Source: an uncultured Aeromonadales bacterium
Lineage (GTDB): Bacteria; Pseudomonadota; Gammaproteobacteria; Enterobacterales; Succinivibrionaceae
DNA: 38,890 nucleotides
Reading direction: 5' to 3'
NCBI GenBank assembly: GCA_902796095.1
Contig: CADBNP010000125.1
Coordinates: 1-38,890, forward strand
Position 1 is the first letter of the stretch; the number at the start of each line of letters is the position of its first letter. The notes beneath the pieces were generated by a model. It was given only the letters and a program-made list of their open reading frames with translations. It made no database searches and was not told where the DNA came from. Positions 24,732 to 32,052 of this stretch are shown one piece after another. Both the position numbers and the translations under genes were made by a program.

Positions 24732-25676
24732 TCAGTCGTCAGATTCCCAGATTACTGTAAGGAGTTTTCTGTCGACTTCCGCCGTTCCCGGTTTGAAAAT
24801 GTTGTACTTGAAGTACCGTTCACAGTCTACACCGTATACTGTGTAGCATCTGTTTCGCTGCCCGAGGATCTGCAGGTTGTAGTTGCCAAGTTGAGATTCC
24901 ATGGCAGTTTCAAGAACAGTCTTTATATTCAGAGGACTGCACATTTTTACCAGCTCATGAATTTTACTGAATCCGCCCACCAGAGACGGCTTTATTACTA
25001 CAGTCAAATTGGGAAGTTTTCGCCACTGATCAAATGTGTAGTAATGCAGGAGTTTGTCTATTCCAACCGGGATCCCCGTGTTTTCAGCTATGACCTTTAC
25101 GTCTTCCAGATTGTTGCACATATCTTCTATGTACAGAATGTTTTCTTTCGGAAGGTGATTAATGATTGTGCAGGCTTCCTCTCTTGTCCATTTCATTGAG
25201 GCATCCAGGATCAGTTTTATGTCAGGAGCCTTCTTGCATATTTCCTTGATTAGCCTGAGTTCATCTCTTAATGAATAGTTGCCTACTATCAGTTTGGCGA
25301 CGTTGGGATAATCACCGAGCAGCTGAAACCATTCATACATAATCTGCTTCGGCGTACCTAAAAGTATTCTGTAGGTTTTGCTGAATCTGGAGTAGAAACT
25401 TATGTCATAACTCAGATGTTCGTTCATGCAGTCCACACCGAACTGCACTGACGGCAGAGTAGGTTCAAACTTTTCGTTGTTATTCAGAGCCTGAAGGTAG
25501 CGAAGAGCCTCGCTCTGAGCCTCTTCTATTGTTTCTAGTGAATGGTACGGAAGCGGACAGATCTCACCCCAGCCGTCATAACGCCTGATTATGAGACCTG
25601 ATCTCACCATGGCATCATCACAGTTTGGAAGAGCTTTGATCAGTGGTAAATCATAACGATACAGTCCAAGTTTCAT
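24732..25676 (-). CDS. menC: MenC-like o-succinylbenzoate synthase with altered KxK motif
   Basis: 314 residues from MKLGLYRYDL, chosen because GGGAG lies seven bases upstream (E. coli MenC has 320). It is an enolase-superfamily member; MenC dehydrates SHCHC to o-succinylbenzoate in menaquinone synthesis. Matches to MenC include GWGEICPLP (residues 35-43) and LPSVQFGV. Metal ligands are kept: Asp158 (LILDAS), Glu184 (LYIEDM) and Asp207 (VGIDKL), and the second active-site Lys229 (VVIKPSLVGG). The KxK motif that holds the general base (AKVKVG in E. coli) reads AKLIVG here: Lys128 remains but position 130, the catalytic Lys133 of E. coli, is Ile (codon at 25287-25289). The homology call is good; normal activity is doubtful. 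It follows menH after 161 bp. Confidence 0.8.
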   Translation of the reverse strand: MKLGLYRYDLPLIKALPNCDDAMVRSGLIIRRYDGWGEICPLPYHSLETIEEAQSEALRYLQALNNNEKFEPTLPSVQFGVDCMNEHLSYDISFYSRFSKTYRILLGTPKQIMYEWFQLLGDYPNVAKLIVGNYSLRDELRLIKEICKKAPDIKLILDASMKWTREEACTIINHLPKENILYIEDMCNNLEDVKVIAENTGIPVGIDKLLHYYTFDQWRKLPNLTVVIKPSLVGGFSKIHELVKMCSPLNIKTVLETAMESQLGNYNLQILGQRNRCYTVYGVDCERYFKYNIFKPGTAEVDRKLLTVIWESDD

Positions 25677-25837
25677 TGATAAACTCCCGATTTGCCTGTA
25701 CATAATCCTTATCAGAAGAATATGTATCTGCATATTGATGTATTTATTTTACACTTTTCCTGGTATCTTTTTTTATCTGTTTTTCTTTTTTTATTAAATC
25801 TCGCTTTTTTGGTGTGCGATCTGTTTTTTTTATTTCA

Positions 25838-26590
25838 TCAGCAGCATGCATAACTTCTGATAATCTGTGCTACCCTGTCCGGGAAAAAGTAATGCACGTT
25901 GTGACTTGCTTCAGGGATCTGGTGGGGAATAAAATTACTGAAATGACTCTCTCTTTCGGCAGCCTCCCTGAATTTTTCATCGAGCTGACCGTAGATGTAG
26001 ATCACATTAAACGGTAGTTCCCCAAGTCTGTCCCGAAAATTTTCCATTCTTGCTACAGATGTCAAATCAAACTGCACTGCCAGCTTCTTAAAATCCTGAC
26101 TGCGACGCTTCTTTATTATAAACTCCTTTTGCTGTTCTGTCATTCCGTTGAATCTTGGCTGGTTGTACCAGTTGCGCAGGATTGTCTCGGGAGGCTTGAA
26201 TGCAAACTGGGATGCCCACATGAGATCCCTGCCTTCACGGATCTTTCTTTCCTGATCTGTTATCCCGAAGGATGCACTCTCCACAAACAGACCTTTTATG
26301 CGGGGATCCCTTGTCAGAAATGAATAAAAAACAGCAATTCTTCCGCCTGTTGCATATCCGTAGAGTACATAATTGCCGTCAATATTCTTTTCCTTTAATT
26401 TTTCTCTTATATACTCAACGCTGTCGTGGTAATCCGCCGGTTCGTTGTTCTGGTGACCCGGAAGAGGCAGGGAATAGCATCTTGACTGCAGTTCTGGAGG
26501 CAGTGCCCTGATAACTCTGTCGAAATCATGGAGGTTTCCAAGAAATCCGTGAAGAAAAATCAAAGAAACATCATCAGTAATAATTTGCAT
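25838..26590 (-). CDS. menH: MenH-like alpha/beta-hydrolase lacking the nucleophilic Ser
   Basis: 250 residues (E. coli MenH 252). MenH eliminates pyruvate from SEPHCHC to give SHCHC, the substrate of MenC. Family features are FLHGFLGNLHDFD (oxyanion region), LPGH, NWYNQPRF (the conserved Trp) and GQLDEKFR. The triad Asp204 and His230 (ASHNVHY) are kept, but the elbow reads YGYATGGR instead of GYSLGGR, so residue 80 is Ala (GCA, plus-strand 26351-26353) where the nucleophile Ser belongs. The frame is intact. A weak AGG lies seven bases before the ATG. The adjacency to menC supports the assignment, while catalysis by the usual triad is excluded as read. Confidence 0.82.
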   Translation of the reverse strand: MQIITDDVSLIFLHGFLGNLHDFDRVIRALPPELQSRCYSLPLPGHQNNEPADYHDSVEYIREKLKEKNIDGNYVLYGYATGGRIAVFYSFLTRDPRIKGLFVESASFGITDQERKIREGRDLMWASQFAFKPPETILRNWYNQPRFNGMTEQQKEFIIKKRRSQDFKKLAVQFDLTSVARMENFRDRLGELPFNVIYIYGQLDEKFREAAERESHFSNFIPHQIPEASHNVHYFFPDRVAQIIRSYACC

Positions 26591-26616
26591 TTGAGTGCCT
26601 GCTGGAGGTAAATCCT

Positions 26617-26634
26617 GAGTTTACAGTAAAACTC
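26617..26634. repeat. Inverted repeat in the menH leader
   Basis: GAGTTT (26617-26622) and AAACTC (26629-26634) flank ACAGTA, 27 bp before the menH start. It is a possible operator or leader hairpin. Confidence 0.4.
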
Positions 26635-26684
26635 CGAGCATTTTACTTACAATCGGCATATCCCACGGTTTTTTATTGGTATTT

Positions 26685-26710
26685 GACATAAAGAATGATT
26701 CTTTTGTCAC
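26685..26710. promoter_or_regulatory. Long inverted repeat, probable operator, in the menH/yfcZ divergent region
   Basis: AAAGAATGATTCTTT (26690-26704) is a perfect 15-bp palindrome. With flanking TGACA and TGTCA it extends to 12-bp arms with a single extra base (T26689). A TTGACA hexamer (26683-26688) overlaps the left edge, but no good -10 lies at the right distance. It could control either divergent gene. Confidence 0.5.
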
Positions 26711-26790
26711 ATTTTTTTGCTTTGCAGTTCTTTGCCGGTGATTCTTTATGCTATGTTAGAGCATTATAAAGTGAGCATTGGGAGTTGATA

Positions 26791-27132
26791 ATGAGTGATA
26801 ATTTTAATCCGGATAAGGCACAGAACAGATCTTGTCAGATAGGAAGTAACGGAGATAATTATGTCGAGTGCACCGAGTGCGGTGCCGCTGCTGAAATCGG
26901 AACAGTGATAAGAGCCGGTGACGATGTTTATTCCGGTACCATAACTTCAGATGAACCACTGTCGACAGAGGCTATGTATAAAAAGTGCCTGGCTTTGGCT
27001 GAAGATATCTGCAGCGATGTTAAAGCTGAGTTTTCAGATGAGGATTCCGGAAAGGTTAGAAAATACACTTTTGCTTTCACCTGCACGGCGGAAAAGATGA
27101 TTTTTGAAATGCGTCTCCGCAATTTAAGATGA
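26791..27132 (+). CDS. YfcZ/YiiS family (DUF406) protein
   Basis: 113 residues from MSDNFNPDK, with GGAG six bases upstream; two extra upstream codons from a TTG are possible. The C-terminal half matches E. coli YfcZ: a Glu-rich segment, then KYTFAFTCTAEKMIFEMRLR, against FTFACEAEMLIFQLGLR. An N-terminal CTECG lies where YfcZ has a Cys cluster, followed by EIGTVI. Family members are small cytoplasmic proteins of unknown function. The N-terminal 25 residues are longer and more polar than in YfcZ. It precedes the mltF-like gene by 16 bp and is probably cotranscribed with it. Confidence 0.75.
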   Translation: MSDNFNPDKAQNRSCQIGSNGDNYVECTECGAAAEIGTVIRAGDDVYSGTITSDEPLSTEAMYKKCLALAEDICSDVKAEFSDEDSGKVRKYTFAFTCTAEKMIFEMRLRNLR

Positions 27133-27148
27133 AAGTACGGGCAGAGAA

Positions 27149-28579
27149 ATGACGATTCTGTCCTGCGTTCGCGGCATGCTCCTCGGGTTTTCTCTTCTTG
27201 TGCCCATGGAGACTTTTGCCATTGCTTCAATGACTGACTATTACACCTATGATTTTGACAGGCTTACTGAAACAGGTGTCATTCGTATTCTTGTTGTATA
27301 TGACGGTGTAAATTATTATTTTGTCGACGGTCATGAGGACGGCTTTGCCGTTGCAATGGGAAAAAAGCTCAAAGCCTATATCAATGACACATATCTGAAG
27401 GACAAGAAAGTTAAGATAGATGTCCAGTATGTACCTGTACGTTCAGACCAGATTTTTGCCATGCTGGACAAGGGTGTTGGTGATATAGCTGCAAGTTTTA
27501 TCGTTCCCACCCAGCGGCTCAAAAACGAGGTGGCTTTTACCGATCCGTTCATGACTGAACTTCAGGAACTGATTGTTACCAAGAGAAGTTCTCCGAAGAT
27601 CAGCAGTATCAAGGAACTTTCCGGCAGGAGCCTGTATATCAGGAAATCTTCAAAATCATATGAGACGCTGAGGGCTCTGAATATTGCTTTCAGAAGTATG
27701 AACTGGGCTCCGGTGAATATTGTTCTGGTTCAGGAGTCAATGCAGGATGCTGAACTGATTGAACGGGTGCAGAATAACGAAATTCCGGCCACTGTTGTCA
27801 GTTCTGCCCAGGCAAAGCTTTGGGAGCATGTTTTTGCAGGTATAAGAGTTCACACCGAGTTCCCGATCAGCAGTCACAATTCCATGAACTGGGCTGTCCG
27901 TTCCTTTAATTACCACCTTCTCAATGTTGTAAACAAGTTTGTGTCACTGTACAACCAGAATACAAAGGAGGGGAAAGCTCTTATTGCAACCTATTTCAGA
28001 CCGTTGGCAAATTCTGCGGTAACTCACAGTAAAAAGCAGAGTCTTGCAACCATGGGAATGAAATTCGAGGATTTTCAGCGTTTCAAGAATGTTTTTAAGA
28101 AATACGGAGAAATGTACGGTCTGGACTGGAGAATGCTTATGTCCCAGGCGTATCAGGAATCATCCTTCAATCCGAATGCAAGATCAAAAAAGGGTCCCGT
28201 AGGTCTGCTTCAGGTGTCTCCGTCCATGGCTCAGAACTTTCTGGTGGAATCGACGGATGAACTTCATACCGTAGACGGCAATGTCAAGGCTGCTACCAAG
28301 TATCTCAAGTACATAATTGATAATTATCTGAGTGACAGCTTTTATCTTGACAGTCAGAATCAGCTGGCTTTTGCTCTGGCATCTTACAATGCAGGTCCGG
28401 GACGTATCAGGTATTACCGTACTCTTGCTGAACGTCAGGGTATGGATCCCAATATCTGGTTTGGAAATGTGGAAAAAATTGTTGAGGAAAAGGGACTGAC
28501 AGAAACTGTTCTTTATGTTTCGTCAATTTTGAAAAGGTACAGAGCATTTGTTCAGTCAGAGCAGTCGGTCAGGAAGTAA
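27149..28579 (+). CDS. mltF: MltF-like membrane-bound lytic transglycosylase
   Basis: 476 residues. A probable signal peptide (LSCVRGMLLGFSLLVPMETFA) is followed by a type-3 periplasmic solute-binding domain (about residues 40-290: GVIRILVVYDGV, DIAASFIVPTQRLKNEVAFTDPF), then an SLT transglycosylase domain (about 320-460). The catalytic Glu is in MSQAYQESSFNPNARS, followed by GPVGLLQVSPSMA and LASYNAGPGRIRYY. This two-domain order is that of MltF, which cleaves peptidoglycan to 1,6-anhydro-muropeptides and is regulated by its solute-binding domain. GPVGLLQV replaces the more usual GAxGLMQ. No lipobox Cys is obvious. The ribosome site is weak (GAGA). Confidence 0.88.
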   Translation: MTILSCVRGMLLGFSLLVPMETFAIASMTDYYTYDFDRLTETGVIRILVVYDGVNYYFVDGHEDGFAVAMGKKLKAYINDTYLKDKKVKIDVQYVPVRSDQIFAMLDKGVGDIAASFIVPTQRLKNEVAFTDPFMTELQELIVTKRSSPKISSIKELSGRSLYIRKSSKSYETLRALNIAFRSMNWAPVNIVLVQESMQDAELIERVQNNEIPATVVSSAQAKLWEHVFAGIRVHTEFPISSHNSMNWAVRSFNYHLLNVVNKFVSLYNQNTKEGKALIATYFRPLANSAVTHSKKQSLATMGMKFEDFQRFKNVFKKYGEMYGLDWRMLMSQAYQESSFNPNARSKKGPVGLLQVSPSMAQNFLVESTDELHTVDGNVKAATKYLKYIIDNYLSDSFYLDSQNQLAFALASYNAGPGRIRYYRTLAERQGMDPNIWFGNVEKIVEEKGLTETVLYVSSILKRYRAFVQSEQSVRK

Positions 28580-28669
28580 AATCAGACAGCAGTCCGGAAG
28601 CAAAGGTGCCGTGACTGCAGACAAAGGGAAACGACGTCCCACTTTCCACAATTCGAGACTGGAACAGTG

Positions 28670-29506
28670 TCAGGCTGATGTCAGAATTTCTGCCAGTTCG
28701 TTGAGACCTTCGCCGGCTTTGTTGATCTGTTCCACCAGTTTTGAAGGATCTATGTCCAGTTTGCTGGTGATGCTGCTTGGAAAACGTTTTACTATAATGT
28801 CGGCAGGAACTCCTGCGTTTACGGCAAATTCAACAAAGATGGCCAGACGGATAATCAGAGCACCAGGATTAGGATCATCATATTCCATCGGGTTCAGGTG
28901 CTGCTCGGTGGAATGCACAAAAAACTCCGGCAACTTCCAGCGTCGTACCAGTTCGGCACCGAGCTGGCTGTAGTCATAGCCGATCATTTCCCGCTGCGCG
29001 TCAATTCTGCTGCATCCGCTGGCAACTGATGCGTTGATCAGTTCCGCTTCAGTCGGAAAGCACTGCTGAACGAGAAGTTCTCCTATATTGTGGATCAGAG
29101 CACAGGTGAAAGCTGTTTCTGGATCTATTTTTCTGGATTCCCTGGCAATACTTTTAGCCAGAGTCGCAATTTCAAAGGTGTTAATCCAAAACTGGTTTTT
29201 GTCAAAACTTTTCGGTGTTTTAAATGTGTTGTTCAGTGCTGTTGCCACCACAAGGGAGCTTACCTGCTTGAATCCGATGCGGATCACAGCCTGGTCAATG
29301 GATGTCACTTCGATGCCGCGGTTGTATACAACTGAATTTGCCATTTTCAGCACACGGGCAGAAATGCTCTGATCCATGGAAATCTTTTTTGCTATATCCT
29401 CGATTTTTGAGTTTTCGTTGGCAAAGTCCTGCATGAGCTCATGCAGCAGAGCTGGCATGGTAGGGAGCTGTTTTAATTTGCTGAATATATCGTCTAATGA
29501 TGACAT
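28670..29506 (-). CDS. HDOD domain protein
   Basis: 278 residues from MSSLDDIFSKLKQLPTMPALL; AGGGG lies seven bases upstream, and the frame extends 64 codons further without support. The HDOD pattern is visible: LPTMPALLHELM, ISMDQSISARVLKMANS, IDQAVIRIGFKQVSSLVVATAL and FTCALIHNIGELLVQ. HDOD is a non-catalytic relative of HD phosphohydrolases; HN replaces HD in the LIHNIGE segment, as is usual. Members act in signalling, motility and cyclic-di-GMP networks, but no partner is visible here. It is convergent with the mltF-like gene and divergent from nsrR. Confidence 0.88.
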   Translation of the reverse strand: MSSLDDIFSKLKQLPTMPALLHELMQDFANENSKIEDIAKKISMDQSISARVLKMANSVVYNRGIEVTSIDQAVIRIGFKQVSSLVVATALNNTFKTPKSFDKNQFWINTFEIATLAKSIARESRKIDPETAFTCALIHNIGELLVQQCFPTEAELINASVASGCSRIDAQREMIGYDYSQLGAELVRRWKLPEFFVHSTEQHLNPMEYDDPNPGALIIRLAIFVEFAVNAGVPADIIVKRFPSSITSKLDIDPSKLVEQINKAGEGLNELAEILTSA

Positions 29507-30086
29507 ACGAAACCCCTGTTGTGTGAAATATACACCTGATTGAGTTATATCTTTTCTATCGGCATATTGCAGGCTGAGAGCACCGAGTCGCAGTTTTGAA
29601 AGGGTACAGTTCAAAATTGCTCTGTACTTTGTGAAGTCCATTTCCCGTGAAGAAAACCGATATCGTCTTACTCTCATTAATTCTACTTGCAAATTCAATC
29701 TTCATCTAGTGTCTGTTGTCAAAAATCAGAGAAAAGTATCATGTGTTCAAATATTTGAGAAAACAATCTTTGATTTATTTCAGACTGTCGCATGGCGGAG
29801 TAATCCGCGAACGCCGAAGAATCTGACAATACACTGCCGCAGCGGAATAATCCGGTGCCTGCGGTAAAGTCATCGACAACCGGGCAGTTTTTTAATAAAT
29901 TTAAGCTGTTAAGCGGTTTTATGGTAAAATCCGTGATCGGTGTCTTCACTTTGTTTTGCGGATTATTTGTTTCCAATATCTGAAATTTCGTCCTGACCAG
30001 ATATTTTAGAGGAATATTCGGACAGTGCAGCAGGTTCATATCGTACGACTGCTGTGGGAATAGGTTATTGCAGTAAGGACTCTCGT
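29507..30086. other. HDOD/nsrR divergent intergenic region with a repeat-like block
   Basis: 580 bp without a convincing gene. It holds a G+C-rich, hairpin-forming block at 29788-29864 (listed separately), a 12-bp palindrome TCAAATATTTGA near 29743-29754, and an imperfect hairpin near 29913-29933 (CGGTTTTA pairing with TAAAATCCG). Promoters for both flanking genes must lie here, but I find no clear pair. Confidence 0.4.
29788..29864. repeat. Dispersed hairpin repeat, copy 1
   Basis: Contains GCGGA/TCCGC arms near 29795-29808, CGAAGAA (29815-29821), TGCCGCAGCGG (29835-29845) and GGTGCCTGCGG (29854-29864). CCGCAG and CTGCGG form outer arms around CGGA/TCCG inner arms. Copies with the same ordered blocks lie at 36409-36449 and, more diverged, 36896-36938. 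Confidence 0.45.
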
Positions 30087-30548
30087 ATGCAGTTTACATT
30101 GTTTACTGACTATTCTTTGAGATCTCTGGTTTTTATCGCTCTGAAATCAGAGAACACCGATACGCTGGTCACTATTCGCGATATATCAAGTGAACTGAAT
30201 ATTTCAAATAATCATATTGTTAAGGTGATCCACAATCTAAGCAAGCACGGCTTTATTGAAACAACAAGAGGCAATCACGGCGGAGTCAGACTTTCCAGAT
30301 CGCCTTCAGAGATTAATCTCGGGGAAGTGATATCGGTTACGGAGAATTTCTCCTGTATGCTGCACTGTGAACATAATGACTGCTGCTTTCATGCCGTATG
30401 TCTTTTTCAGGGTATTATGCACCGGGCGGCACAGGCAATGCTGAAGGAGATATCCGGGCATACGCTGGCAGATCTTCTCAAGGAGAGGGAACGTCTTAAT
30501 CAGGCCCTTGAGACATCTACTGCATCGCCAACAGTGTCAGCATCATAG
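30087..30548 (+). CDS. nsrR: Rrf2-family nitric-oxide-sensing repressor NsrR
   Basis: 153 residues from MQFTLFTDYSLRSLVFIAL, the NsrR start; AAGGA lies seven bases upstream, while the longer frame has no support. A winged-helix DNA-binding domain (TIRDISSELNISNNHIVKVIHNLSKHGFIETTRGNHGGVRL) precedes the Fe-S cluster region. Cys94, Cys99 and Cys105 reproduce the C-x4-C-x5-C spacing of E. coli NsrR, with extra Cys at 90 and 100. LADLLKERERLNQAL matches the NsrR tail. NsrR represses NO-detoxification genes until NO modifies its cluster. Its targets are not recognisable in this window. It is convergent with trkH. Confidence 0.88.
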   Translation: MQFTLFTDYSLRSLVFIALKSENTDTLVTIRDISSELNISNNHIVKVIHNLSKHGFIETTRGNHGGVRLSRSPSEINLGEVISVTENFSCMLHCEHNDCCFHAVCLFQGIMHRAAQAMLKEISGHTLADLLKERERLNQALETSTASPTVSAS

Positions 30549-30594
30549 AGCTGTTCATCTTTTTTCTGAACTCAGAACTGTTATTCCTCTTTGC

Positions 30595-32052
30595 TTATTT
30601 TGCACCTATTCTCCAGAACATCGGTACTATCAGTACCATGACCGTAAGAATTTCGACACGTCCGCAGAGCATATCAAAGCACAGCATCCATTTGGACAGT
30701 GACGGCAGCTGACCGTAGCAGCCGGAAACAACTTCAGGGGAACCATAGGAAGGACCCACATTGGAAATCGCGGACAGAGACGATGTTATTGCCACCACCA
30801 CATCAACATTTTCTACAGCCAGAACCATGCTGCTGGCGATAAGCAGAAAAATATAACTCAGCATAAAGGCCACAACTGATCTTATCAGAGCGTCATCAAT
30901 GCGATGTCCCTGATATGTCTGTGCCACAATGGCATTTGGATGGAGAAGCTCCTGACACTGCTTGCGGAAAAGAATATCTATAATCTGAAATCTGAAAAAC
31001 TTGATTCCGCCCGATGTGCTTCCGGAGCAGCCTCCGATTGGAAGAATAATAAGGATAATCAGAGTTGCGAGAGCACTCCAGGAGCTCCAGTCGCCGATGG
31101 AAAAACCGGAGGTGGTGATAATTGAGACCACATTGAATATTGAGTATCTCAGAGATTCCTCAAAGTTAAGAGCCTTGGAAAAATACAGAACCGATGCGAG
31201 CACTATGCTCATTATCAGTATAAATTTTATATAGCCCCAGACCTGCTGGTTTTTAAGCAGAATAGACGGATCATGACGTTTGATGCTTTTGGCAAAAAGC
31301 ATGAACGGGAAACTTCCGGCAAGCATAAAGGTAATGCATACCCACTGTGCATTCGGAGAAAAGAATGCCATGGAGGAATCGTGAGTGGAAAATCCGCCGG
31401 TTGCCGTTGTTGTAAAAGCGTGGCATACGGCATCAAAGAGATTCATGTCGCACAGGCAGAAGCATCCGCAGCAGAGCACGGTCAGGACAACGTATATGAA
31501 TATGATGTTTTTTGCAATTGTGGTTGCCTTTGGAGTGTCTTTATTTTTTTCTGACGCTTCGGACTGGAACAGTTTCATACCACCGACGTTGAGTTTCGGG
31601 AGCAGAGCAACAGCAATTACAACGAATCCTACACCTCCAATCCACTGCAGCATGGATCGCCAGAGCAGAATGGAGGGTGGAAGGGCGTCGAGATTTGAGA
31701 AAACAGTGCCTCCGAACGTGGTGAGGCCGGACATGGTTTCAAAAAAGGCATCGGTAAAACTGCATTCAAGCAGAAAGTAAAAGGGCAGAGCCGCAAACGT
31801 ACTGTCCACTATCCATATGATGCAGGTAATAAGAAAAATATCCCTTGTCTGAAATTCAAAACTTGTCTTAACCCCGGGGCGCATGAAAAATATGCTGGGT
31901 ATTCCCGCAAGCATTATGGCGGAGAGAAATTCTATATAGCCGGATGTTTCTGTTGCAAGTGCATATATAAACGGGATGAGCATGAGTGTTACAACTTTTG
32001 AAGTGGATGCACCTATAATGAATAGAATTGAATTCAGTCTGATCCTGTCCAC
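30595..32052 (-). CDS. trkH: Trk potassium uptake protein TrkH
   Basis: 485 residues, similar to E. coli TrkH (483). It is the K+-conducting membrane subunit that works with TrkA. Four selectivity-filter loops are visible: TTFGGTVF, TTATGGFSTHDSS, ITTSGFSIGDW and SAISNVGPSYG, separated by paired helices. The initiation codon is GTG at 32050-32052, which shares its first G with the trkA stop (TAGTG); GGAG lies seven bases upstream inside trkA. Adjacency to trkA suggests balanced expression; in E. coli the two genes are apart. Confidence 0.95.
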   Translation of the reverse strand: MDRIRLNSILFIIGASTSKVVTLMLIPFIYALATETSGYIEFLSAIMLAGIPSIFFMRPGVKTSFEFQTRDIFLITCIIWIVDSTFAALPFYFLLECSFTDAFFETMSGLTTFGGTVFSNLDALPPSILLWRSMLQWIGGVGFVVIAVALLPKLNVGGMKLFQSEASEKNKDTPKATTIAKNIIFIYVVLTVLCCGCFCLCDMNLFDAVCHAFTTTATGGFSTHDSSMAFFSPNAQWVCITFMLAGSFPFMLFAKSIKRHDPSILLKNQQVWGYIKFILIMSIVLASVLYFSKALNFEESLRYSIFNVVSIITTSGFSIGDWSSWSALATLIILIILPIGGCSGSTSGGIKFFRFQIIDILFRKQCQELLHPNAIVAQTYQGHRIDDALIRSVVAFMLSYIFLLIASSMVLAVENVDVVVAITSSLSAISNVGPSYGSPEVVSGCYGQLPSLSKWMLCFDMLCGRVEILTVMVLIVPMFWRIGAK

